64,000 nt of DNA from Euryodendron excelsum (lineage: Eukaryota > Streptophyta > Magnoliopsida > Ericales > Pentaphylacaceae): positions 32,085,836 through 32,149,835 of the forward strand of contig CM065381.1 of assembly GCA_033060915.1 (NCBI GenBank), read 5' to 3'. Positions within the stretch are counted from its first letter, which is position 1. Every line of letters starts with the position of its first letter. Of the stretch, positions 35,783 through 47,419 are shown piece by piece. The translations under genes were made by a program, and so were the position numbers. Under the pieces are notes generated by a model. It had not been told where the DNA came from. It searched no databases and saw only the letters and a program-made list of their open reading frames with translations.

Positions 35783-36053
35783 TTTACTTTGTTGGAATAC
35801 TTGGATGATCATTATAAGTGACCCTTGTTTGGGTTTACATTGAAGATGAGAAGTAAATATATGATTCTCTCATCTTTGACATTAAATATTTACTTCCACA
35901 TTCTAATAAATATATTCTGTTCATATGCCAAATGGAATGTTATATTTGATCTTCCTAATTTATGAGATTGGGTGAGATACACTATCAATGATCCATTATC
36001 TCTCACTTATATTATTATATGTCATACATAATTCTCCTATCATGGTATCATAA
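35783..36053 (+). repeat. Repeat unit B (LTR-leader-like)
   Basis: Diverged copy of 34,488-34,883, placed just after the TRIM-like element, so the two copies flank it. It ends in CATGGTATCATAAC. Confidence 0.5.
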
Positions 36054-36723
36054 CTTTGGTTTTAAGAAGTCATGAATTCAAGTCTCATTATCTATGTTTA
36101 TTCTTTTGTTACGTTTGCTATTGTGCATTTTGGTTTGTTTGTGGTTGTAGGCCCATTTAGTTTAGTTTATAACCTCTCCACGTGCGATACAATGTCACAG
36201 GTGAGGAAGAGGAAGAGTGCTTGATCCCATTTCGTAACTTAAAACTTTTGGAACAAATGGAGCTCTAACATATACCTTTTGCAATGTTAAAGCATAAATA
36301 ACCTTTCAAACTAGCAATACTGCACCTAAGTTTTGAAGATGGTGATGGAGATGCAGCAATTCTATGAGATTTGTGTTCAATTTGTGGCAAACACAAAATT
36401 AATAATAAAGGAGTAAAAGGGAAGGTGGCCATGATTGTGTCTGAAACCAACAAATTTTACATTGACCATAAATGTTAAAGCGTTCTCAACATTTCTAACG
36501 TTATCCTTAACATCCTCCTTTAACTGCCCTTGATCTTTGCTTCATCTAGTCTTCTTAAAGTAAATAGAGGAAGAAGAAAAATTGCTTGAACTCCGACATT
36601 CATAGGCATATATTGACATTATTATATTTCATTGCATTTCAGGTTATTACCCTGTATTTATAATACCATCAACCAAAACTATTAAAACATTGCACGCAAA
36701 TGCTTGTTTAACAATCAACGAGG
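36054..36723. other. Intergenic region
   Basis: No coding sequence or bounded repeat recognised. Confidence 0.5.
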
Positions 36724-36807
36724 GTGGGTTGTGGCGCAACAGTAAGGGTACTCTCCATAACCTGGGCACAGTGGTGAGAGCCTCATATAATGGGCTGTCT
36801 TTTTTTT
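36724..36807 (+). mobile_element. Au-type SINE, internally deleted
   Basis: The head GGTTGTGGCGCAACAGTAAG matches the tRNA-related start of plant Au SINEs. It is joined directly to a tail-like AGTGGTGAGAGCCTC, then TGGGCTGTC and eight T. The middle with the B box is missing. A terminal T-run is typical of Au SINEs. Confidence 0.6.
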
Positions 36808-39800
36808 GAACAATGTGACCATGGAAATGGATTACAAAAGCTAGTGAATGACCAACAATCAAGCCATAGTTGTTTTCCTAATCCACACACACAAAAACCA
36901 TGGAGTTTCCGCAACCGAAATTTATTCCTAAAAAGCATGATATTGGCTTGTTTAGGAAAGGTTAACAATTTTCTTTTTCTTTCCGTTTAAGTATTTTTCT
37001 TATTTTTTTATTGTCCTTTCTTTCCTTCTTTTTAAAAGGAAATGATGGAGTACAACGGGGATCATTCCCCTACGTACCCACATCCAACCCCACAACCCCA
37101 AAACCCCCAAAACAAAAAAGGACCTGGATGAGGAAGCCTATAGGAATGCCAATAAGTTAATTCCCAAGTCTCTAGTATGACTTCCAAGAGCCTTTATGAT
37201 TTAAGCCAGTCTGCACCTTCAAGTTAATTACAAAATAGCCCTCAAGCCATGTTGGAATCAAAGTGGCATATTTTACCAAAAAAATGGAACTATTGCTGGA
37301 GGTTCCTCCACTGAATGGATGGGAATTCTTGTCAATAAAATCGGCAGCCCAAGGGCACCACATGAAAAACTAATTTATTTCACATGGACACTCAAAAAAT
37401 GTGAATGATATTAGAGATTATAAGATATGAGTATTATTCTACAATATGTTAAAAAAATCGATTTTCCAATGGAGAAAATTTCGATTGGCCATACTTCCTT
37501 TTATGTTCCTACAATACATATATATTTCAAGGTGAGTGAGGTACGTACAGTGCACACAGTATATTGCATAAAAGTTCAGTTTACCCTCATTCTCATAGAA
37601 TTAGAATCAGATATTTCTACAATATGACATGTCCCTATTTCTAAGCTTTGGAGGCTAGATGAATTTGATGCCCAGGCACACTCTTAAAACTGGCTCATAT
37701 GCCCAAGCCCATGTCACATTGACAACATTCATGGATGCTTAGCAGGAAAGCATGTTACGTTATCAAATTTGTTGCATTCTCATCATACTTGATGCTGTGT
37801 TAGTACTTGAATTTATGCATTCCCATCATACTAAAGTTATACACTAAAATGCAAACTGGATCTCCTAAACTTTTTTAAGCATCTAAGGCCTAAGACTAAT
37901 AAGATTCCTATATTTATGCACAGTGATAAAAAAAATTTAAAAAAATAAAAAATCTCTATCCTCTTGTAATTTTTAAAATCAAATTCATAACTTAAAAACT
38001 TAGAAAGCACAATGGACTAATGGAGTGAATAAAGCACATTGGATACATAAGTTGCACAAGTCCTGGCTCCACTAATTTTACCGAGATCTTCGATATGCTA
38101 CAACTAGAGAGTAATGATTGGCTCATAGACATTTTTTTCCACTATAGAATAATGCAAGCACAGTCCGTCGTACTCTACCACTAAACCAGCTAAGGTTGCA
38201 GGTATATTAGGTGGGATCAGTTAGATCTTAACAAACAAATCCAAGTTACAAGCTAAACTCCATTTTTTTTTAACCTTGTTGACCTCATGTTTCACATTCC
38301 AAATTGGCTTAAGCCCTACTCGTTGTCTGACAACCCCAGCCATCTACTAAAACTCAATATAAAGTTATCAACCCAATTTGATTACTCCCTTTTCTCCATC
38401 TAGGTAACTGCATGTGAAGATGACGTATCAACTGGACATGACCATATCAGCCACAGCCAAACCATGGCCAAGCCCAAAGCAATGTCAATATCTGCGTTGC
38501 AGCTCCAATCTCGATGTCATGGTATTCCAACCCACTTGCAGGCATGATAACTCTTTATCCCGTTAATTACCTCCCCAAAAACACCAGGCATGCTCAGGCA
38601 AATCGCTACTAATTAAAATGCTTATTGCTTACTGGGGATGCGTCTAACACATCTCTGGTGCCCAGATTGAGAAGGCTCCTTAAGGAAACATCATATTATC
38701 TATATCCTATACCAAAGAATGCCATGTTTCCCTAGTTGAATTTTGCCCCCACACGTGTGCAATTTCAATATTCAAAACTAAACCTGTTCCTGAGACACTA
38801 TCTTGCATTAACCCCTAATCCGTTGTTGGCCTGCAAATACACCAAATCAAGCATTCCCCTTAGTCATATCCCTCGATTGTCCATAAGCAAAAGACTCAAT
38901 ACTTTTGGTTTAAGAAATAGCCCTTTTTACACTTCAATACCTCCCAGCATGACTATTTATGCGCCATAGTTGTGAATATTTTCTCCTTTCTCCCATTTTC
39001 TCCTATTCCTTCAGTATTTTCTTCTTCAAGGACTTTCTCCCTTTATCTTTCTCTATCATCCAGCTACATCATCTTCTCATATTCTTCCAACATAAAGCCA
39101 AATGAACCCAACCTTTTTTTTTCCCCTCCAGGGTGTATCTAAAAATCAATTTTTTGTCTTCTAAAACCCATGTCATGTTTACTAATATTCGACCACCTTG
39201 CTTTGGGAGGCCACTAGTAGCCTAAGTGTTTTAGATCTCTATCCAAACTAGATAAATAATGTTTCAGTTATATAGGCTCCGAGACACCAACTTTGACCCC
39301 GAGTTTGTTGTCCTTTAAGATTTATCTTCTAAGCCAACAAAGCATCCTTATACAGCCACTTGCTTTACTGAGCTAAAGCTCTATTCCTGTTGTATTCCAT
39401 CAATTTGGCAAGCCATAGGATGAGATCCAAAAGGGGAAAGGGAGACATCTTCAAAGCATGTCCAGCCTATGAGAGGTCTGTAGGGCTCCCATATAGTAGT
39501 AGTATCAAGGTGTTTAAATATGACAACTTCCCTAGCATTCTTTTCTGAGTTCAAGCATGACACTTGGTGCCCATATAGATGAGCTCAAAGCACAATTCTA
39601 AATCACGGTATGTGTTAGGTAACGGCCGCAGTCACAGTGTAGCAGCAACGAAAGTGTAGACCAATGTGTAATAGAAATTGGAAACCGAACTAGTGAAGTT
39701 TTTCAAGCCTCATTGATCAGCATGTTCTGACACTATTTACCACAATTTGAATGTTTGTAATAGTTTATAATTAATATTGTGGCACCTAAAAACTTATTTT

Positions 39801-41360
39801 ATAAATGACATTAAATTTTATGTCGATTTTAAGGCCAAAAAAGTGGAGAATTTCATTTAGTAAGAAAATTTCACTATGTAGAATAATTACAAATGCAAAT
39901 AGAATAGATAATTAAAACAAAACAAACATAAGCCACTATTTGCTGATACAATAGTAATAAAATAATATGCCTATACCAGTGACTATATTTGCAACTTCTT
40001 TTTCCAAGTTTTTCAACCCAAGGTTTACAATTAAATCTTCATAAACTTACGGTACACAAGCTAATGAACACCCATCCTATATAACACTAGATCACCACAA
40101 GAATTGAACCAAGAATACTTGAGATTAGTCAAATATGGCCATCCAAAGCAACCAGTCTCAACATCAAGAAGAATAGTGGTTTTACATCTCAATATCGATC
40201 TTGAATCTTGAAGTTTTAGACCTGAAACAAGTAAATCTAGGCTAGATGAAGTCTTTCAAACAGATGAAGAGAAGTAGCAAAAAGAAGAAAGCAAAAACTT
40301 GGGGTAAAATAACACTGAAATCATGTCTCAGTGTTCATGTGCTGACTAAGGGTCGAAAAGGTCATATCAATGCAAAATAATGGTCATTATGGACTGATAC
40401 AGTAATAGAATGGTGTCATAACAGGTCGTAGTGACCGTTATAATCAATTTTTTCATCACCAATAAATCAATGTGTATCTGTCACGGGAGTATGAAATAAC
40501 ATTATGTATCAGCCAATTATCAGGACATTTTAAACTTGATTATGGGTCATTGATGACTTGCATATTCACTATCTTTACAATTAAACCTCATATGGCAATG
40601 TTTGCATTGCTCCAAATCTTCCATTTGAACATCATCATCCAATGCATTGAAGTTCTTGCCATGTTGAATAAAAGAAGAAAATTAAAAATTAACAACAATA
40701 ACAAAAGATGATCAATGTCCTAAATAAATGGCCACAGAACGGCTAAGGTAGTGACAGATTCCAAAAAAAGATCCAAGGCCTTGTACAGGCATAACTTAAC
40801 TGTAAATAAAAAAACAAACAAATTGAATTGCTTCCTCTTTTGCATTGACTTTTAAGTTACTAATAGAAAATATAAAGACAGGCATAGCTTTTTCATAACA
40901 AAAAGCCAGAACATCCTGTTGGAATACTCTAAATTTGGCTAGATAATGCAACTTTGGCGCAATCAGCAGTCTACAACAGTGTTTTGCCCAAAAACAATAA
41001 CTACAGCACTATCAGATGCGAGAAACGGTTGTTCTGGCAACACCACATGCCACCTAATTGCCCAATACAACCATACTAAATGCTGACTCGGCCCAACAGA
41101 GACAAACATAAAGTTTCTTCAAAATAAAATAGAATCAGAGGAAAAGGCATAGAATTTCTAACTCACTTGTTGATAATAGTAAGAAAAAGGAAACCAGATA
41201 TTTCATCTAAGGCAGCCATAGAGAATCTCTAATCTTGCCAAACAACATTTTGTGGTCGTGTAGCAACTGTATCATCATTGTAACTCCTATTATGGCTACC
41301 TCACCGTCTTAAGCATTTCATTGGCCATAGTTCTTTAATAATCATATCAATCAAGTCCAA
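36808..41360. other. Long intergenic region, no gene recognised
   Basis: Only short open frames without family features occur (for example 39,563-39,381 minus and 38,736-38,969 plus). The base composition is mixed. Parts may be old transposon remnants that I cannot classify. Confidence 0.45.
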
Positions 41361-41540
41361 GGTAGAGGTTGTGACCAGGTACGATGGCAAGTGTCATTCG
41401 CCCAAGGCTATAGCACAAGTTCGATTCACGAGTATCAGCCTCTCCACAAAAAGTGATGATAAGGTTGCCTACCTATTACCTTTCCCAAAACCAGCTATAG
41501 CAGCTACAAGAATGTTTAAGGAGGCTTCTTTAGGGAAAAA
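41361..41540 (+). mobile_element. Au-type SINE, diverged
   Basis: An A-box-like ACGATGGCAAGTG (about 41,380), a B-box-like AGTTCGATTCA (41,418-41,428) and then the Au-specific body: CAGCCTCTCC, GATAAGGTTGCCTAC and TTCCCAAAACC with a GCTATAGCAGC word. The usual T-tail is worn. Confidence 0.6.
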
Positions 41541-42160
41541 CACTACAGTTGATAGGCACATGATGAAGGCTGAGCTTTAATGCAAGCCATTCAACGAGAC
41601 ATTTACTGTTCCTCAATGAACTTAGAGAGCAATTAATAAAGCAATCGTTAGCAGTTCACCAGTTTGTATTTGATCAATGTCAGCTTAAATTGTCAAATTC
41701 TAATACCAAGAGATTTATCAAACCACGTTCCAAAGGTTGAATCAGTCAGCTAAAACCCAATCCTTCTATTGCCACTACACTTAACAGAGATGCAGTGCCA
41801 AATGACATGCTATAACTTACTGTGCCAGATTCTATAAGCACATACCAAGACAATTCTCCAGAATTGACTTCCGTTAACTATCTCAATCCACAAATTACAA
41901 TAATTTAGAAATAATTAAACCCATCACACTAACATATATATAAACTTGAATGTGATAACTCTTTATAGAATGGGAAATTCATTCGTTGCCAGAAATTTTA
42001 GAAAATTAAACAAACTTGATAGTGATAAGTGGTTATAGAATTAAAATTTCACTCGTTGCACAAGCAGCAGTTTACTGCAGAAACATATGCATTATGCATG
42101 ATTATACGTATTTACAATTATCACATTTTCGATCAAAACAAACGGAGATTAGAAAAATGG
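41541..42160. other. AT-rich spacer
   Basis: No coding sequence recognised. If the candidate exon to its right is real, this is the start of its first intron. Confidence 0.4.
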
Positions 42161-42560
42161 CAAGAATCTAACCATCGAGGGCTGTTTCCTCAGATTCGCA
42201 GACAATACCCCTCCTCGGCGGAAAACCCTAGGACTCATCGTATATAACAAAGCCAACGATCGCTTCGAAGGTGATTGGATCTTTAACCTTGAGAATTCCG
42301 GCAAGGAATGGCGGCAGGACATGGCTGACCGGCGGTGACTCTGTCGGCGGCAGATGGAGAGCCATCCGAATGTTAGAACAGGTACGAAAAGTGAGGGAGT
42401 CGAGAACGGTGACCATTGATGAGAGAGAGAGATTGAAAATGGCGAAGAAATGGAAGAGTTGATCTGAAAAGAGAAGAGCTGGAAAGTTAGACGTAGAGGA
42501 AGATGAAAATACGCTATGAAGACTGAGCGAGGAGTGACGGTGCGGGACTGGAACATAGCT
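42161..42560 (-). other. Possible first exon of an unknown minus-strand gene
   Basis: This GC-richer island in AT-rich DNA holds overlapping open frames on the minus strand: one of 62 codons (42,416-42,228) with an inner Met starting MALHLPPTESPP, and one of 164 codons (42,643-42,149) with an inner Met starting MSCRHSLPEF. The second is followed by a plausible donor (CGATG then GTTAGATTC near 42,163) and would give a basic, Ser/Arg-rich N-terminus as in organelle-targeted proteins. I recognise no family and found no downstream exon, so it may be a real first exon, a noncoding transcript or chance. Confidence 0.3.
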
Positions 42561-43304
42561 AGATGTAGGTGGTACGTGCTCACCGTTTGTTCGGTATACC
42601 TAAGCAATGAAACACCACGTATACAATTATATATGCTCCACATTTGCTACTTTTTTCTATAGGTAGATATTATATGTCCTTTGACTCCTGGGATAGTTTT
42701 CTCTTAGTGGGACGGTTGGATTGATAAGAAAGTATATAGGGTAATTACAATTTATTTATTTATGATTTAATTATTTTTATAATTTAAAAGTAAATACATA
42801 ATTTTTTTTATGATTTGGACTTAATTGTAAAATGAATAAAAATTATTTAACTGTAATTTTTTCACATGAGTATTTTTGTTATTTTATTTTTTGAAAATAA
42901 AATATTAAAAAGATAATTTTATTTCTTATGTCAAAATAAAGAATTGTCTTTCGTAAAGTATTTTTGTCATTTCACTAAACATGTCATAGTCCCATCCACT
43001 TTACATATAAATTTAAACTACAAGTAAGTTATCTAATTTTTTTTTAATCACAAAGGGGTCATTTGATTGTTGCTCAAACCACAATGAAATAAAGTTTAAG
43101 TATTCTAATAAAACAAAGGATGCAAAATTTTTATATAAAAAAATAAGTAATTACACTTTACTTCCTTGTAGTCTGAGCAAAATTCACATGACTTCTATGG
43201 TTCAAAAGTGAACTTATAACCCCTTATTTTTTGGGTTTATCTACAAAAAAAAGAGAGATGAAAATTGTCAGAATTAATAGTAATTTTGTCTTAGGGGTAT
43301 TTAT
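42561..43304. other. AT-rich spacer
   Basis: No gene or bounded repeat recognised. Confidence 0.5.
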
Positions 43305-44576
43305 TGTTAAGGATTTATACTAAAAGACAAGTTTTATGTAATGATTTTAGTATTTATTAATAAATTTGTTATTCCATTTTAATGATTATGTATATATATC
43401 TCTTATTTTATATAGTAAATGATTTGATGTGCAGAGTACTGTTTACACACGAAAGATCAATTTATCGATTTTTATAGAATATAAGCTTATCGTTCACAGT
43501 TTTAGATAGAATTGGACATACCATCAATAAGACTGTAGCATAATGTTTTAATAAGTCTGTTTTGACTATAGAGAACAATATAGTTCTAATTCCTTGCATT
43601 AGTTCACTTTGTGTGCATTGAACAGAACCGTATTGATGTAATTGTTTTTATACTGACTATATAAAATAATTAATAACTCGTGATTATTATAAGTGTTTAT
43701 ACTTTTAATCATAATATAATAAATAAACACATGAATATAGTATTTATTATTTTAATTTACATAAGAGTGAGATTCTTTGTGAGTTAATACATTTAGTGAG
43801 TTGGATAATAATATTACGTATATGGTGAATATTAATTATTAATGGAATCTACGTCCCAATATAGGATTGATACTCTCTTGAGGAAACCTATAAGTTTTGA
43901 TTATGTCAAACCCTGTAGGTGAATTATGAATCCGACATATCAAATAAATTAAGTAGAATGTCTCAAAGAATTAAATAAGTGTATTAAATTTAATTGTCAG
44001 TAATTTAATGTAATAAACGTGTATCTATGATCTTAACGTGGGAAGATAAATAAACATTTAATAATATAGAGCTCGAAATATAATTTCTAGTATGACATGA
44101 AGTGTAATTATAATTCATTAGTGGCATACATTATAATTTACGTAAATATGGATTAATCCTGGTTGAATTAGAAATCCTTATTTGCGTAGGAAGCCCTAGT
44201 CGTAATAGTCTTATGGTCCTTTCTATAGCCTCTATATATATGCATTCTAAGAGCAGTTAGAGTTATACTTACTCATAATTGAGAGATACATGTTTTTGTG
44301 AGGAAAAGAAACTCTAAAGTAAGGCATGAACGAGGGATTCAGCAGAAATCCGAAGGTTAAGTTCAAGCAGTTGAATTTGTTCTGTTGCTATTACTTGCTG
44401 TTTGAGATCAAAGAAAAGAGATTTCGATTTTCATACCTTTGCTATTCGGAATCAAACTAGAGAGATCTCAAAAATATGATTCTAATCATACAGATTAGTC
44501 TATGCTAATTAGATCAAAATTTTTAGTATTATGTGTATGCACTATAGCTAGGTCGTAAGAAATTTTACAATTTTCA
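43305..44576 (+). repeat. LTR of a retrotransposon (element X)
   Basis: Starts TGTTAAGGATTTATACT and ends near TTTTACAATTTTCA, about 1.27 kb. A primer-binding-like TTGGTATAAGAGTC follows at 44,581-44,594. The first 270 bp match the minus-strand fragment at 22,965-23,286. An ATATATGCATTC near 44,233 may be its promoter region. The start style is that of Copia LTRs. Confidence 0.75.
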
Positions 44577-44793
44577 AAAATTGGTATAAGAGTCTGGTTG
44601 ATACTATATATGTATAATATCTACCATGTTCTTTGAAAATCGGTTACATGCATGTTTCGGGTAGAACATAGGTTTGTACTAACATCTGTTTTGCAGTATT
44701 TTGCTTGGTTATTATGGTCATATGAATGTATGTTGTGTGATTGTGTTTTTACATAATTCTTAGATTATGAACTTCGGTTTAAAGAGGTCTAGA
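44577..44793 (+). mobile_element. Leader of element X, cut by the next insertion
   Basis: Begins with the primer-binding-like site and continues about 200 bp without a gene, until the LTR end of a minus-strand Copia element at 44,794. The rest of element X should lie beyond the nested insertions, to the right of this window. The last five bases (TCAGA, 44,789-44,793) may be a target-site duplication copy. Confidence 0.6.
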
Positions 44794-45262
44794 ATCAGAT
44801 GTTGGCCCAAAAAGCAACCCAAGAGTTGGGTGAATTTGGTTTTTTGAAGATTAATGGCAATTAAGATTAATTAAAATTAATTTAATCAATACAACAACGA
44901 TTAATCTATATATAATGCAATGTAATCAAAAGAAGAATGAAAAACAAAGCAATAGAAAGAACACAAAAAATTATCGAGGTTCAACCACAATCCGTGATCT
45001 ACGTCCTCACTCCAAGATCCCCTTGAAATCTTCCTCCACTATGTAATCTCCAATTACAAATGGATGCTGCTGATTGACCAAGTACTCAGCTCACTATTTA
45101 CACAAGAACTTTTTCCTAAGTTTTTTAGCTATCAAGTGGTTTTGTCCAAGATTCACTCAAACTTACAAGAGTTTTTCTTCCACAAGAGAACTCTCAAACT
45201 CTCACTTACAGGTGTATAAAGATATACAAATGATTTACAAACTTTCTATCAAGAGTGAATTG
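44794..45262 (-). repeat. 3' LTR of Copia element 2, distal part
   Basis: On the minus strand this is the R/U5 end of the LTR, ending GGGCCAACA at 44,794. It aligns with 54,905-55,369 of the 5' LTR of element 3, for example CTTGTAAGTTTGAG, CTTGGACAAAA, TTACATAGTGGA and GAGGACGTAG. Confidence 0.8.
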
Positions 45263-46679
45263 TGTAAGTACCCCATTTTGACTGCTCAGCAGTCTATAGT
45301 CCGTTCAGACTTGAGTTCAAGTCAATATGGACATAGTCTAGAATTCTAGTCCTAATCAATTTGATTCATCGCTTCGCGGGCCCACCAGGCCTAAATAGAT
45401 GCAAAATAACCAAAATGCCCTTGTGGGCGTTGTTCGGTCCAATCTCGTAGGTGTGTCTTCCCAAAGACGGTAAGTCCCTTTTTCTAATTCCAATTCCAAT
45501 TCCAATACCTCTCTCGAGAAAGTTGATTCCTCGAGACGATAAGTCTATCCAATCTGGTACGTTTTCCAAAAAAAATTTCTTCGGAACGATAAGTCCTTTC
45601 AAACCCATCGACCGGGATAAGACCCCAAGTCCCCAAGATGATAGAACAGTCCACCTTTGGCGCCTGCTAGCCCGCCAATGCAGAAATGTTTATTTTGGCA
45701 TGCCTTCCGAGAAAGTTGATTCTCAGGTGTTAAGTCCCTTTAGCAGCTTCCTGAGATCAGGTAGTCTCGGGAATGATTGCAAACCGTCAGAGTAATAGAA
45801 GTACTCGCAAACATCGCAACCGTCAGAGTAGCGAAAATACTCGCAAACAGGTCGATATAGGGAATTGCCAACCAACCCTTGTATTACGGGACTGCCGTCA
45901 GAGTAACGGAAACAGTCAAAATCTAAGTCAACACCGATGCCTGCTAGCCCACTTCGGTGAAAAATGATCAAACTGCCCCTAGGGCCATTTTCTGGCATGT
46001 TTCTCGAGGTAGTACCCAAGTCCTCAGAAAGGTGAGTCCACCATTCTAAGATCGTCCCAGAGATGATCCAACATGATTAGGTGCCTTTTAGTCAGTTTCG
46101 GGCCAATTTTGAGACTTTCCGGTCAAGATGACCATTTTATCCCTAGACATTCGAATGCCCGGGAACCACACTAACTCTGGGTATCAAACCGGTAACCTCC
46201 CGGGAATGCTTTATATAGTATTCCCGACCTTCCATTATCTTTTCGGATCATTCTGAGTTAATTCCAGCAAACTCGGTGCGAAATGACCGTTTTGCCCCTA
46301 GTGGGCCGATCGCCTTTTCCGACTACACCAGCTTTAGGTATCAAGTTGGTAGCCTTTGGGAACATTCTAAATAATGTTTCCAAATCTTGAGTCTTCTTTC
46401 GGGACATTCTGAGTATGTCCCAGTAGCTTTCCGGCTCAGTTGATCGTTTTACCCTTAATGGCCCGGTCAACCCTTCCAACACATTATGTCATCATTTTTC
46501 AAGTCTATTACTTCCCTTTTCCAGCCTTCCAGGCTATTCCGGTCCCTTAAATCCTTCCCGGACCTTCTGGAGTCACTCCTAGTAAAACCAGGCTAAAAAT
46601 TGCATGCTAATCACTAGTATAGGCGCCCAAGTCTTCTAAAGATACGTTGCTTGCCGACCTTAAAAATTTCCTAAGTGGC

Positions 46680-46803
46680 TGGCGCCACTAGTAGTGGTGC
46701 CAAGCCAACATTTGGCTTGGTGCCACTCTTAGTGGAGCTAGAAGGTTTTTTTGGCCTGGCGCCATTGCAACAGGCGCCAGGTTCATCCTCTGTCTATAAA
46801 TAC
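46680..46803 (+). promoter_or_regulatory. GC-rich hairpins and TATA box of the solo LTR
   Basis: Three inverted repeats follow each other: 46,680-46,702 (TGGCGCCACTA against TAGTGGTGCCA), about 46,694-46,727 (GTGGTGCCAAGCCAA against TTGGCTTGGTGCCAC) and 46,756-46,780 (CTGGCGCC/GGCGCCAG). A TATA box CTATAAATAC lies at 46,794-46,803. The layout is that of an LTR promoter with palindromic upstream sites. Confidence 0.65.
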
Positions 46804-47419
46804 AGAGCCTCCTCCAGCGTGAAAGAGGTCCACAAACTCAGTCTAAAAACCCTACTTTTCGATATACAGAGCTCGTAACCTCCCAAAACCCTAGTCTCCT
46901 TTAGGTTTTCCAAACCCTAACCACCATACACAAACCCTAGCCTTCTATACATTCATACACACTCTCATATACTCATACACTAGCCTCTCAAGCCTCCATT
47001 GAAGACTTGAAGTGCTGCAAACTGAAGCTCTCGAAGATCAAGACAAGCCTTCGAAGACTGAAGCGAAGATCCAAGCAAAGTAAAGCAAAGCGCGCAAAGC
47101 AAAGCAAAATAAAGAAGATACAAGGTAGGCTTCCTATTTACGTTTCTGCATTCTCTCCTTCTCTCTTCTCCCTCTGAACCCACTTGGGTTTTCTTTTATT
47201 TTAACCTCCTATCTTCTTCCCTTCCTTTTCTTGCATGCTTGAAACAAGGGCCTTCTCGGTCCATATGTAGGATTAGGCTACTGGAAGGTCACCGTGTCGA
47301 GAGCTTTCTTTTAGTCTAACCGGAGACCACGTGGGTTCGGCCCTCTGGATTATGTGGTGAAGCCTTTAACCTTGTATGTTCACTACCCTAACTTGCATTG
47401 TGCATATCACGATCTTACA

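Noticed and set aside
38150..38205. Possible tRNA or SINE head on the minus strand (TTAGCTGGTTTAGTGGTAGAG)
   Set aside because: It resembles an A box, but no B box (GGTTCGA type) or acceptor stem follows.
44794..45262. 5' LTR with primer-binding site at 44.79 kb
   Set aside because: Beyond GGGCCAACA the minus strand reads TCTGATTCTAG, not a TGGTATCA primer-binding site, so this is the outer end of a 3' LTR.
45451..46019. Open frames of 98-114 codons on both strands near 45.5-46.0 kb
   Set aside because: They lie inside the solo LTR and span short repeats (GTCAGAGTAACGG-like); no family is seen.
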